A stretch of 64,000 nt of DNA from Polytrichum commune (taxonomy: Eukaryota > Streptophyta > Polytrichopsida > Polytrichales > Polytrichaceae), in contig OX485807.1 of NCBI GenBank assembly GCA_950295325.1, positions 37,664,440 to 37,728,439 on the forward strand, read 5' to 3'. Shown here one piece after another: positions 1 to 11,529 of this stretch. Numbering within the stretch: position 1 is the stretch's first letter; each line of letters starts with the position of its first letter. The notes under the pieces are model-generated. The model was not told the DNA's origin and searched no databases. It was given only the letters and a program-made list of their open reading frames with translations. The translations under genes were made by a program, and so were the position numbers.

Positions 1-992
1 TCAAGATTTGACCGGTTATAAATTTGTTGTCATTAATTTGGACCGGCCAATATCCTATATATTTTTTTGAAGTGCCGGCTAATTTCCTCTTCATTGTAAT
101 GACAACTGGCCAAAAACTTGGGCATTGATAAGTAAGCCAGTTTTCCAATGTAGCAAAATTATATCTACAAACAACATACACCTTTCAACAACAACGTCCA
201 AAGAACATATCAACATATAACAACAATATGTAATGATATCAACATCCAACAACAATGATCAATGATTCATTACATACAAGAAACAACAACAATGATCAAC
301 AATTTATCCATAGCAGGAGTTGAACCTAATATAACCCATCAACTGGTTGATGGCCATGGATTTACTCTTCTATCATACCTAGGTCTTAAAACCTCATATT
401 AGATTTGAGGCCACAACATGATAAAAGAGTAACCTAACATACCATATTATATACAAAAATGAAATTTCATCAACTGTTAGAGTCAAAATCAGCAGTATCA
501 TCTTCACCTTCAAGAGGAAAACGCCCTAAAAGGTAACTCTGTGGATGTGAAAGCAACTATCTAAACTTTGTAGAGATCCTCCATAAAGCTATGGCTTTCG
601 TTAGTACGTTATCAAGATCACCACGAAGATCTTCCATAGACACTCATAATACATTCTAAACGCTAGCCGTCAACAAAGAAATACAACAATGACGCAAAAG
701 CTTCGCCTGTCCGTCAATCACCAAATCGCTACAAGCCTACAACGAACACATAACCTAAACCCTAGAACCAGATGATATCGGGCCCTAGATGAATCAAACC
801 GGATGAAATCCGCCTATTTCACAATTCATTTGGATAAAAATCCTCCTCCTCAAAATGGTTGCCGGTTGAAATCCGATTTTTTTTATTTTAAAAAACACCG
901 GTTTCACATCCTCCACTTTCCCAATTCAACCGGACTTTTCACAAAACCAACCAGCCGCCATTACACTAAATACCGGTTCTTTCCAGACATTG
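1..992. mobile_element. Right part of a probable hAT-like non-autonomous element, cut by the window start
   Basis: The segment is scattered with ACCGG/CCGGC motifs and ends in ACCGGTTCTTTCCAGACATTG. This resembles the right ends of the better-defined hAT-type elements at 10557-10755 and 29346-30153 (TACTAACTGCCGG...CATTG). An internal stretch near 310-335 (TAGCAGGAGTTGAACC) matches TAGCAGGATTTGAACC near 29665 inside the 808-bp element. The left end and its target duplication lie outside the window, so family membership is inferred from similarity only. No convincing coding sequence is visible. Confidence 0.4.
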
Positions 993-1544
993 CTCCTTGC
1001 TCTTAACAATACAACATGATATCTGTCTTTAATTTGACTACCCCTACGAGATACACATTCATAGGTCAATACGCCTCGGCCTGCCACCTCCAGCAATGGA
1101 AAACAAGAGCGAGGGAGGATTGGTGAGGCATCTTCCCAATTTAGATTGACGTATCATCTAATTCTTTAGGCTAAGGGCCAAGTTCCATGTGCCGGTCCCG
1201 GTCCATTTTTTCAAAATAAATGGGTGGGCCGGTGAAAAGAGGGTGGTGCCATGTGTCCATCCCTCTCACCCAAGGATTGGTACCCCCCATGGATGGGTGT
1301 TCCACATTTTGTGTTGTGCAAGAACGGGTGCCAAAGGACCGGCGGTCCTAACGGTCACAAGAAGGACATGTGCCGGTTAGAAAGCTCCGCTGACCGGATC
1401 GGCCGGTCACCTAGGGTACACCCTTGGATACTAAAGGCCAATCAGTGCAGCCCATGCATCAAAGCTTAATATCATGCATGCAGGCCCGACAAACAGTTTT
1501 TACCCCTAATCTTTACTCAAGACCAGAGCCCTACATTGGGTTTT
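993..1544. other. Unannotated, no gene seen
   Basis: CCGG-rich patches between about 1171 and 1420 (TAAGGGCCAAGTTCC at its start) may be an eroded transposon end, but I could not find the matching end. No protein pattern is recognisable. Confidence 0.3.
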
Positions 1545-2095
1545 GGGTTTTGGCATGGGTTTTGGGTGGGCATGGGTGCGATATTATTGTTCATGGGTGG
1601 GCATGGTTCGATATTATAATAGGTGGGCATGGGTGGGCATGGGTGATCATGAGATCATTACAGCGATGAGCTTAGCATTGCCAATGAATCGGGATACCAC
1701 TGCTAAATTCAATATTCTCTTGTGGTGGAAGCTGAAAGGAGCCCCCGCATTCCCCATCATGTGGCGCGCTCGGTTTTGTGCATCCCTACATCCAACTCCA
1801 AATCGGAGTCAAACTTCTCGGATGCAGGGAATGCGCTAACCAAGAAGCGCTCCGGGCTGAAGCCAACAATAGTGAACGACCTTTTATTTGTCCGATCCAA
1901 CCAATACTTGGTGTAGGCGGGTAGTACACATTACACAATTTTTGAATACATGGGCGCAATTTGAATAGCATGGGTGGGCACATGTCATGCTATGTGTGGG
2001 CATGGGTGGGCATGGGTGCGCACATGCCATGCTATGAGTGGGCATGGGTGGGCATAGGTCGTTGCCGATGGGCATGGTCTGGGTATGGGTGCAAT
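1545..2095. repeat. Two clusters of a G-rich minisatellite, unit about GGGTGGGCAT
   Basis: GGGTGGGCAT and close variants recur in a first cluster (about 1545-1655) and a second cluster (about 1965-2095), with about 300 bp of ordinary sequence between. The second cluster also has an alternating CACATGCCATGCTATG spacer. The closely spaced GGG runs on the plus strand could form a G-quadruplex, which is an inference. Open frames across it are by-products of the repeat. Confidence 0.7.
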
Positions 2096-3137
2096 TTAAA
2101 AGGAAAATGTTGGGCTCTGCTCAGGACCTCCTGATGTCATTATTATATTACTTTTGAGAGTGGTTTCTACACTTGTAACATCTCCGAGACAGTAAATACT
2201 ACCAGGGAGCACGTTGTTGAACTTCTGATGAGAAAAATCAGTACTATATATCTTGTGTACATTAAACTTACTGATAGAATAAAAGTCGTACGTGGACACG
2301 AAATCTAACGAGTCACATTCCACTAAATTCTTGGTAACTTATGGGAAGTCAGCTTGATAGGGTTCCACCAATAATTACCAAACACTTGCTTTATTGCAAG
2401 TCATTTCACCCAAGAAAAGAAAGTGACAAGTCAAATATGAAAGAACACATTGATAATGCTAAAGTGCGCTTGTCTTATCCTTTATAGGACTCCCCAGATA
2501 GGTAAGAGAAATCCAGGGAGTCTTCTATAAGCATTGGCATTATTGATTGGAATTACCCAAATGCAAGGATGAGTGGGGAGTTTCTCCTACATTTGCATAT
2601 GTATTGCATAAGAAAATCCAAATGCAAATGCAAGATGAGTGGGCTTGCTCTTACATGTTATGATAAGCAACTAGTTGAAAGAGTGCTATGTCCTATCATT
2701 ATTCAACACACATGGTTAGTTTTAATTGGTGGTTGGATCAAGGCCAAACTTTGGCTCATTTTAGAGACGACTTGAAACTAGTAGTCACTTATAATTAAAT
2801 TCCACTTGAAGAATAAGCTATTAACACTTCCGAATCACGTCACATACGTGGCTGGTTCCGATAATTGGTTCTCAAACTTTTGGCACATTTCAGTTACCAT
2901 CACTAAGTCTCTTTCCCACATAGGATAGCCAATAAATTTACAACATTTTCATTTTTTTCACCTCAAGATAGATTGATGGCCCCCATATCAAGCCTAAAGT
3001 ATAGAAAATAACTTTCATACATAAGCTACTAAGTTGCTATATGTTAATGAGATGTTTTCACGTGATTGAGACAAATTGGTGAGGTTGGTTCTACCTACAT
3101 ACTTTTATCCAAGTTGCAACACAATGGACCACAATGC
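2096..3137. other. Unannotated AT-rich DNA
   Basis: No gene, RNA or clear repeat boundary seen. A short direct repeat of an AAATGCAA-type motif occurs near 2560-2640. Confidence 0.3.
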
Positions 3138-3139
3138 TA

Positions 3140-3360
3140 CACTTTTCTTTTGTCAATTAGTGTAGGCTACCATATGGAGTTAAACATTGCTATAACATTT
3201 TTATCGAGAATATCATTTTTTACCCAAATAACATAAGTAGTTAGTATGCACACTGAAGAATATGATATAACTTATTTGATAAAAAAATGATAGTGTTGGT
3301 AAAAAGTTATAACAACATGTAACTCGGAATGGTAACCCACACTAATTAAACAAAAAGGTG
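3140..3360. mobile_element. Miniature inverted-repeat element (MITE), TA target
   Basis: The ends are inverted copies over about 85 bp. The left arm runs from CACTTTTCTTTTGTCAATTA through GGAGTTA and ATTTTTTACC; the right arm is its reverse complement with moderate divergence. TA dinucleotides flank both ends (3138-3139 and 3361-3362), as expected for Tc1/mariner-type insertion. A similar element lies at about 63600-63821 and a lone right arm at about 13657-13713 (ACTCCAAATGGTAACCCACA). No coding capacity. Confidence 0.65.
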
Positions 3361-3391
3361 TAGTTTTCTATACATACAAGTGGGATCCGGC

Positions 3392-3544
3392 TCACCCTTC
3401 AGGCTTGTGCCATGACCGGCTACGACGGACGCCGTCGCCCGCACGTCCAAGGGCGGTAGCGGTAGCAGGAGCGGCACTGGGTAAGGCCAAGAAGGCGCCC
3501 CAGTGAAGGGGACAGACGAAGAAGACAGTGAAGGCAGTGATCAT
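3392..3544 (-). CDS. 50-codon ORF with signal-peptide-like start, uncertain
   Basis: An ATG at 3544 opens a 50-aa frame in a locally GC-rich island. The N-terminus is hydrophobic (MITAFTVFF...FLALPSAA) and is followed by a basic tail (RRSRSWHKPEG). This could be a small secreted peptide or a piece of an exon: the frame's end overlaps a donor-like GGGTGAGC. I do not recognise a family. The island sits directly beside the MITE at 3140-3360, so it may be captured or residual sequence. Confidence 0.2.
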   Translation of the reverse strand: MITAFTVFFVCPLHWGAFLALPSAAPATATALGRAGDGVRRSRSWHKPEG

Positions 3545-3900
3545 GGCCACCACTCGTGCATGAGCGATGCTGGAGCGGTTTTTTTTTGGTATTTTTTGTG
3601 TACGAATGTCGATCTGCACGACAATTAATCGTTCAGCTTGCGATCCACTAACAATCCTCATTATCTTAGAGTATCTGCATGCAGACGTTGTCAAGTGGGG
3701 TGCTCATATAAACGTTCACCCAACCTCGGAGATTTCCTGGGTTAAGACTTTAGCGTAATCGCCGGTCACGTTGCTGTAGCTCGCATTAATAACTGAAGAG
3801 CATAAAGTACTTTAATGGAAAATTCAGTTTCGGAGGGCCGTGGAAGTGGTGGATTAGCTTTGTGGTACCTGAGTCATGGCCACATGAGGTCAGACAGTCA

Positions 3901-4474
3901 TGATCGTGTGGACGTGAACGTGAAGGTGGCGGCAAAGTTAAAAGGAGCTCCTAGATTGTTGCAGCGGATGGCATGGCAATGGTGGTACGTTAACACACTG
4001 CATCATAAGGTTCGAGGTTGCAATGGGATTTCAAAAGGTGTTCATCCGTATGGTGGAAGGCGGGGAGCAGTCCAGTCACGACGTTGACGTCGTTGCAGAC
4101 AGCCTCTGCACATATCGTCTTTCCTAGCTGCAACTATGGAGTGAGAGGAAGGAGTCATCTTGGTGTGGGAAGTTCCACTTCATTCTATGATCGTGTGGAC
4201 GTGAACGTGAAGGTGGCGGCAAAGTTAAAAGGAGCTCCTAGATTGTTGCAGCGGATGGCATGGCAATGGTGGTACGTTAACACACTGCATCATAAGGTTC
4301 GAGGTTGCAATGGGATTTCAAAAGGTGTTCATCCATATGGTGGAAGGCGGGGAGCAGTCCAGTCACGACGTTGACGTCGTTGCAGATAGCCTCTGCACAT
4401 ATCGTCTTTCCTAGCTGCAACTATGGAGTGAGAGGAAGGAGTCATCTTGGTGTGGGAAGTTCCACTTCACTCTA
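3901..4474. repeat. Tandem duplication, 2 copies of 287 bp
   Basis: The segment starting TGATCGTGTGGACGTG at 3901 is repeated at 4188, an offset of 287 bp. The second copy runs to about 4474, and similarity stops at TCTATGA. I see about three base differences (for example CATCCGTATGG versus CATCCATATGG), so the duplication is recent. Open frames through the repeat simply copy each other; I see no recognisable protein. Confidence 0.9.
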
Positions 4475-6528
4475 TGAGGTTGTCGAGGGGAAATTATAAT
4501 ACTGTAACTGGCATATCTATCCCGGTCGACATTGCCGAGTACTAAGACCCGATGCAGAGTGATGTGAGAGCTACTCCCGAGCTAAGTGAGATAATAAATC
4601 GCATTCTGATGCTTAACTTGATCAAATGCCAACGGTGACTTATCAGTGATGGCTTATCTGGCGATGACGGCGGGAGGCGTTCTGCGCCCTGGCACAGCCT
4701 CATGAAACATTTGTTCTCAAGGTAAGTGACAAAGAAGAAGAGCAGATGTTGCAATCGTTTAGTCGTAGCATACCTGTTCATGTGATTGCGTTGTAATTGG
4801 AGTCATCGAAGTGTGTGCCGCATTCTTATCCTGGTAACATGAGCTTCGGAGCCTTCCTCTTTGTTAGTGAGCATGACCTTGCGTTCTTGATTTGAGTTAA
4901 CATTCTTGAGAGGCATATAACCACCAACACTTTGAGCACTTGAGAGCGTGATCCAAAAAAATTGAAGGAAATTTTTAAGAAGAAGCACATCAGTGAGGAG
5001 GTTATTGATGCAATGGAGTTCACGGGATTTCAAAGACGCATAACTTATATATGGTTATTGAAAGTCAAGGTTCCTTTGCAATCTAAAGTGGTGACAGAAG
5101 CCCTGGGCCCAGCGAACGACGTTGGGTTGTCTTTTAGTTTCTCTCAACCACTGAGGTTGGAATGTCATTGCGAGAAAGGTCACTTGCGATTGCAGAGTTT
5201 CAACGATTCTCCTAGAGATTGGAATAATTCATGATAGTCCCCGTAGACCAATGGACATTCATGAAGATGAAAGTTGAAAAATCTGATCGTTTAGGAATAG
5301 TGCTTAGGACATGCTTAATAGAGCCCACCCCCATAAGGTAGGAAGTACACTTATCATGCTAAATCAGGATCAAGGTAAGAAAGAATGGGCTCCCATTCAT
5401 GTCGGTGCAAATTAAAGGTACCAATGTTATTCATAATTATATTTATAATGCTTAGGATAATGTCGGACCGATTCTTTGTTAGAAGGGTCAAAGCATATTG
5501 TTCATATAGAATGTCGTGGAAAGGATTGAGGTCCAAATAGTTTGTCTATCTTAGGTTGAGAAGTGGCAACAATTCTTGTGTATTTTGATGAGTGTTGGGA
5601 GAGACTGGAGGTATTTGGTGTTGTTTGAACTATAAACATGCACCGATACTGAAGGATTCTATTGAAAAAATATGTAAATTGAATAGGGGTTTTTTAAATC
5701 GACCGTACATTGGTTAAAACGACCATAATCAATATGTAAGGTGTCGATTGGGCTATGACTTGTCATCCAAGTTGGCAAACTTTGTAAAGTCTAACACAAA
5801 ACTCATACCTCGCTCCTCTTCAAGTGTGCAATGGAGAATCAATGACAGGTCATGTGACCACATGATGCGTCTTTGAAGTCATTTTAACAAACTACGTGGT
5901 CAATTCGATAGTCTCCGTTGAATAAAGTATGTTGTAAGTTAAGGTCTCTATCCACTTGACATTAAAGACATGGTGCCCAAGGCCAATCCTGTTTTTAACT
6001 ACAAAGAACTCGCACGTTTACATGGTATTAGCTCCGAATCTAGGTGGACAGTGACAAATGGCCTCAAATACTATATTATCCTGTCATCCCTGGGCCACTT
6101 GGTAATATATATGGGGTCTCGACTCTTATGTAGCTACTAGCTACCCGAAATCACATGCAGGGATTGGTTCAGGGCTGCTCAGGTCCAATTCTTTGGAAAT
6201 GTTGGGCACTTGGTGGCCATTAGTAACATAAACACTCGCATCACCTAAGAACTTGATTGCATGTATGTGGCGGTCACATGAGGGACCATGCTCGGATTTT
6301 TGAAAATAGTAGATGTGAATGTGTGCAAAACAAAGCAAATACTTTTTTTTTTTTGTGCCAGGTGACGTTCTTATGCATAATATAGTGGTGTAAGATGATT
6401 GAACCTCGTTATGAGCTTCTGCGGTGTGAACATGTATACTTTACAAGTGGGTGCAAAGCTTTTTGCAAATTCTGTCACCACTAGGTAGGGTTGCTGGTGA
6501 GGATTTAGCGGTTCCCCTAATACTGTAA
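4475..6528. other. Unannotated
   Basis: No convincing gene. Short open frames around 4960-5230 have no recognisable domain or splice context. Confidence 0.3.
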
Positions 6529-7027
6529 GGGTCACTTCACATATGAGTCAAGAGCTGTGACCATGAAATTGTGAGAGCCCGAAAGAAAGCATCCAAAGGC
6601 CGTCCCAAGACACCTCCAAAATCATGTAGTGTGGTCACGGGCTCTCAAGTGTAGTGTGAAGTCATATGTGATCGGACCCTCAACCAAATGATATTTCAAT
6701 GAAATTCTATTCATGCGGGTCCTCACACATGATAAAATAAAATAAATCAATGATTGCGAACGTTCGAAGTGCCATGGTCTCCCAGTTTTGTGTCAGGCCT
6801 ACCTCCAAGAGGTGGATTTTGAGCATAGTCCAAGTGACCATGAAACATGATCCATTTGATGTCACGTAGGAATCCATGTGGACTTTACATCCATCTTGCA
6901 TTCACATACTCCATTGGTCCCTTAAATGTAGTGTGAAGCGAACTTGGACCGGCTCTGCCTTTTCCACCAATGAGAGTGCTTGAAGTGTAATGGGCACGGG
7001 CTCTCAGTCTCGTGTGTGAAGTGGCCC
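6529..7027. mobile_element. Harbinger-like non-autonomous element (499 bp), TSD TAA
   Basis: The left end GGGTCACTTCACATATGAG and right end CTCGTGTGTGAAGTGGCCC are imperfect inverted repeats, flanked by TAA on both sides (6526-6528 and 7028-7030). The 3-bp TAA duplication and G-rich termini fit the PIF/Harbinger superfamily. Internal GTAGTGTGAAGT-type copies suggest a history of nested or rearranged ends. No transposase coding. Confidence 0.75.
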
Positions 7028-7030
7028 TAA

Positions 7031-9854
7031 GATGATATGACATTGAGTATAATCACTATAAAACCTGAATGGTTTAGCTTGAGTCTCGCATGTCTTGTTT
7101 TGGGGACTTTTCAAGAGGTGACAAGGGATAAGTTAAATATGTCCCTTGAGATGTCTCTAATTTTATTTATTTTTCTTTCTGAATCCTGATCCCTCCTTTA
7201 TCAACCAGAACCACAAGGATTCTCACAAGAAAAGTTTGGTTTGATGGGTTTAGGCTTTAGTCCTGTTTTGGTTATAATCTGGTCCTTAGTGCTTAGGTGA
7301 CAAGTGCTTTCCACAAATTTATGGGTGCACCAAATTAGTATTTTCCAGTTTTCCGTGGTTGTTTGGGTGACAAACAACATGTCGTTGGAGTTACTTGGCA
7401 CAATACCTTTCCACTTGCAGTCATGATTTTACTAGTTTGGTTTCCAAACATGTAATATTGAGGGGGTATTAGTAAAAGTTGACCCCCTTATAGGTTGTTT
7501 GCTAATTCATTCCAATTTAAGTTCAATAAAATAATTTGTTAGGGATTACTTTTTTAAAATTAGTAATGATGAGGTCCTACAATAGAAAGTGGTCTTTTCA
7601 TCCTCCCTCCCATGGTTCAGTGCCTTCCTCCTCGGTAGGTCTTGTGAACGTTCACCCTAATTCGACTCTTATGGTGATTACACACATGGTTGTAATTTCC
7701 TGAGTTTTGTTTTGTTTATGGACACTGCATTAAATAGTCCTATTAGTGTGGGTGGAAAATTGGTGTGGAAATAATTAGCATGGAACACACTAATCTTTTA
7801 GTCAAGGTGGAACTAATGTGGGTCCAAAGACCCCAGGTCTTCCCCTAAATCTTCATGAAGACTTCCGACCAACACGTTGAATATTGGTTACATGATACAA
7901 GTAGCACAAAGAAAAATCACCCAGATTAATTTTATAAAAAAAAATTATGTGGCCCATGCTAATTTTCTAGTGGAAATTTAGCATGGATTAAAAAATAATT
8001 GTGACCCACATCAATTCTCATTACGAGAATTAGCGTGGGCTTTAAAAAATTATTGTGGCCCACAATATCAAGGTCTTTTAGTGTACTTGGCATTGGGAGA
8101 GATCTTTCAAGACCTAAATATGGAGATTTTGGTTCATGTGACACCTAGTACCATGGGGGAATGCGGTAATAACATGCCCCTCTCAAGATTGTTGTTATTT
8201 AACTTTGATTGTTGAGTCCCACTACCTTGACTAAGTCAAGGTTTCTCACCCTTTTTAATGTCAATTTATCTTAAATAAAAGAAAATAAAATCGGACTATA
8301 CAATGTTTCCTCCGTGTTTTCACTCCTCCATTGTATGTGTTATGAAATTTTACCCAAAGCATGGGGGAGGCAATAACTGATCCACAAACTTTATAATAGG
8401 ATCCATAAAATGTTTGTGTATACTCCACACCGAGAATTCAAGGAGAGACGATAATCATTTGAGGTCAGATTTACTCTTCAATCAAAACCACATGATGTCT
8501 ACACCTTCAATGTGTAAAGTTCACACAATATATAGTATTAGTTATTAAATGTGACCCAAACAGCAATGAGGATTTACAACCACTTGGATAGTTGTGTGTA
8601 TATTCATGGTGAAGGCATGGTAAATAAAGTTTGCATTGTCGGTAAGCTTATACATAACTATGCCCTTTGCTCTTTGAAACCAAATCATGGGGCATTCATG
8701 TGCAATGCTAGGAAACAAAGTCCTATGTAACACACTTTCAATTTGACAAGGGTGGTCATTAACCCAAAATTTCAATTCAGATGAGTTAAGTCCGATCTAC
8801 AAACATCATAGATTGTGCTTGACTTTTGTTTAATTAGGTTGCTAATAACCACCCTTGTAGTGGAATAGGAGGTGTTTTCTATGATCATGTTTAGAACATT
8901 GTTTAAGGTATTTATTGTCACTTATTGTTGTTGTTGTTTTTTTGTTTTTTTCCTTTTGAGAATGCAAATTTTCATCAAGTAAATTCATTTAATATGTTAC
9001 ATGTTATGCAAAAAACTTAATGTAACCTTTTTTGAGTAAAAGCTAGATGTACTTTGGTTAAATCTATAGCATTGTCTTGCAAATTATAAGTGACACTGAA
9101 TCTCATAAATGGTGTAGTAGTGGTGATTTGTGATCAACTATTGACAATAAAGAATATAATCCATTAATCTCTAAGGAAGTTGATAACTATTCTTTCAAAA
9201 ATAGAAGGTCAAAGTTTAACACCACCAACAGTGCATATGTTTGACTTTTTTAATTTTTATTTTTAATTTTAATTTTCATTGAGAGTGTTTGACAAATTTC
9301 ATTTGAAATTCAACTTCAAATCCAAAGTGTCATGTGAAGTCTTCAAAAACAAAAATGAATGTCAGTTGACAACTACATTTTCTTCTAAAATGTCACCTTA
9401 TTGTCACATGCCTAGTTATACGTGCCATTTCAATTTCTAATGTGCCAAAATAATGTGTGGTATTTTTCTCCACAAGCTACACTACATGTCAAATTCTAAT
9501 TGTGTGTGTCGATTGATGTGCATTTTTTTGGGTGTCAAATGTCAAAAACTTTGTCAAAAATATACACTGACCGGCGGCTCCTTCCACTTATCATGGACTG
9601 GAGGCATACATACCTCAGGTGAAAATGGTGGGTCATCAATAACTTAGAGGTAAATTGGTAGTCTATCTGCGTTGCATATTTAAGTTGTATTCTTGCGATT
9701 GAAAGATTCCTGGGAAGTGTGGGATGGAATAATACTATGCGAAAATCATGAAGGTTTCGACCAAATTGTGCCCTGCGCTGAAACTGTGCACTCTTCTTGC
9801 AAGTGCAAAATAACTGTCCCGGAATACAGGTTGGTAAGGGTCTAGGGTTTAGTG
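7031..9854. other. Unannotated AT-rich DNA
   Basis: No gene recognised. It contains the twin hairpin at 7953-8039 and GTGTGGGTGG/CACACTAAT-like repeats near 7750-7800 that may be old MITE debris. Confidence 0.3.
7953..8039. repeat. Two successive imperfect palindromes
   Basis: CCCATGCTAATTT pairs with AAATTTAGCATGG (7953-7986). CCCACATCAATTCTC then pairs with GAGAATTAGCGTGGG (8005-8039). The two hairpins are variants of one unit separated by a TTAAAAAATAATTGTG spacer, and a third GTGGCCCAC half-unit follows. Confidence 0.55.
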
Positions 9855-9857
9855 TTA

Positions 9858-10416
9858 GGGGCGTTTCACACTATGGCCGAAGGTCGAGAGGCCATCGATC
9901 TTCACCAATCAAATTGCAAGAAATCAAGAGTTCAGCCTCTCGACCCATCACACTATGGCCAAAGTCCAAAGGCCGTCGCAATTTAAAATTATTACTTTTT
10001 GAAGAAGGTGACGGACTCTCGAAGGAAGTTTGGGTCGGACGTGAATGGAAACCCAAACTATGGTCGAGAGGCTGTCGGTTTTTTTTCATTAAAAAATCAA
10101 TCATTGACAAGATCTTGGCCGTTAGATTGGAGGGGTTTTTTTTGAGCAAGGAATAAAGTGAGATGCTCCTTTAGGTTTGGACTTTGGGCTCGGCCTTTGG
10201 AAGCTTCACACTATGGCCGTCCAAGTCGAGAGGCCGTCGGAGTTTATGACCAAAGGTTTGGACTTTGGGCTTGGCCTTTGGAGGCTTCACACTATGCCCG
10301 GCCAAAGGCTTCACTTACTATATTTTATTGACTATTTTCAGCTTGGATTCTCAACAAAGTTTGGCCACTCAATCCCACGGCCTCTTGACTTGGACGGCTA
10401 CAGTGTGAAGCAGCCC
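9858..10416. mobile_element. Harbinger-like non-autonomous element (559 bp), TSD TTA
   Basis: The left end GGGGCGTTTCACACTATGG and right end CAGTGTGAAGCAGCCC are inverted repeats that extend into a GTCGAGAGGCC/GGCCTCTTGAC block. TTA flanks both sides (9855-9857 and 10417-10419), the typical PIF/Harbinger duplication. Several internal CACACTATGGCC copies show that the interior is built from repeated end-like modules. The open frames inside are not transposase. Confidence 0.8.
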
Positions 10417-10556
10417 TTACTTTTGCATCCAACATGCCTCAGGTGCTTGATTTAGCAATTCTTATCCTCGTAATGGAACCACAATATTAATGATCACGTG
10501 CGTCTGGTTCGCTCATGGATTCCACATTTACTCGTACAGGGATCACTGGTCGCCCT

Positions 10557-10755
10557 CAGTGATCGGGGAGATTTTTGAGCATAATCGGTTGAGATCCTAG
10601 GGTTTGCAAGTTTAACCGGTTACATGTTGACATCCTCCGGTTTTCCTTTATTAAAGTGGGGTATATTCTATAAATTCCTCTAAAATGATCGGTAATTTTC
10701 CCGTAGTCTTCGACCGGTTCATTTGTAACTAACTGCCGGTTCTCCCCGATCATTG
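10557..10755 (+). mobile_element. hAT-type MITE, copy 1 (199 bp)
   Basis: The terminal repeats are CAGTGATCGGGGAGA on the left and TCTCCCCGATCATTG on the right. They are flanked by 8-bp duplications GTCGCCCT/GTCGCACT (one mismatch). The CAGTG-type end and 8-bp duplication fit hAT. Copies 2 (30544-30748) and 3 (45641-45866, opposite orientation) share the whole body, including ACCGGTTACATGTT and ATATTCTATAAATTCCTC. No coding capacity. Confidence 0.9.
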
Positions 10756-10763
10756 GTCGCACT

Positions 10764-11529
10764 TCGAATCGATCGCAAGTGTGCTAGGATAGTGGAGTAG
10801 TATGTGCTTATTGGTACAGTGACGTTGAAGTGGTCGTAGATTGATCAGATTGGATCATGTGTTGAGGTCGCAGAAGGAGCTTGAAGAAAATCTGCTGGTT
10901 CCGGTGGTTGCGAATGTTCCTGGCATTTGTGGTGTCAATCCTTAGTGGCCAGGGGCATGGGAGGGGTCAAATCACTCTGAAGGAGCTCAAGATGTCCATG
11001 TCCATGTCCATTTGAGTTGTTGATGCAGCTAGTTATGAATCCCAACAAGATCGCACTGCAGATTCAAAGCCTGTGCATGTCACTACAGTTGTGGTCAATC
11101 AGACTTCACTCTCTTTCAGGGGTTGAGTATGTGGTGACATTTATAGCTTAGGATGCTTTGGAAATGTCTTCCCACTTCAACCCCTCTGTGATTCTATGAC
11201 CTCTGGTTCTGTACAGTGGGAACTTGGTTGCCCATTTGAGGTGTAACCATGAGAGATGGACGCAGTTCTGGAGTCCTTCATTTTGTGGTCGGGGATCGCA
11301 CGGCTCCGTGGCATGTAACTTATTCACAGCTCATCGTTGTGTGCAGAATTTCAGTCTGAGCAAAGTTGGCACTCGAATTCTGTTTTGGATGCAATTAACT
11401 TGATTACACATTTGAGAAAGACGAGTGAAAGCCATCATGCGTCATAGATCTGCTTCTGTACGCATGAACCGTTGATGGCTGTTGAGCAGCCGGGATTAGA
11501 GAATTTTACATTGTTGACGGGGATAAATC
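10764..11529. other. Upstream region of the NXPE-like gene
   Basis: No separate gene is visible. The last stretch (about 11465-11529, GTTGATGGCTGTTGAGCAGC) aligns with the region upstream of the ATG in the inverted homologue (GTTGACGGCAGTAAATCAGC near 28495-28476). Part of the leader is therefore conserved between copies. I cannot confidently call a TATA box. Confidence 0.4.

Noticed and set aside
3815-4374. Plus-strand ORFs with repeated protein in the 287-bp duplication
   Set aside because: The repeats copy an open frame by duplication; no homology or splice context seen.
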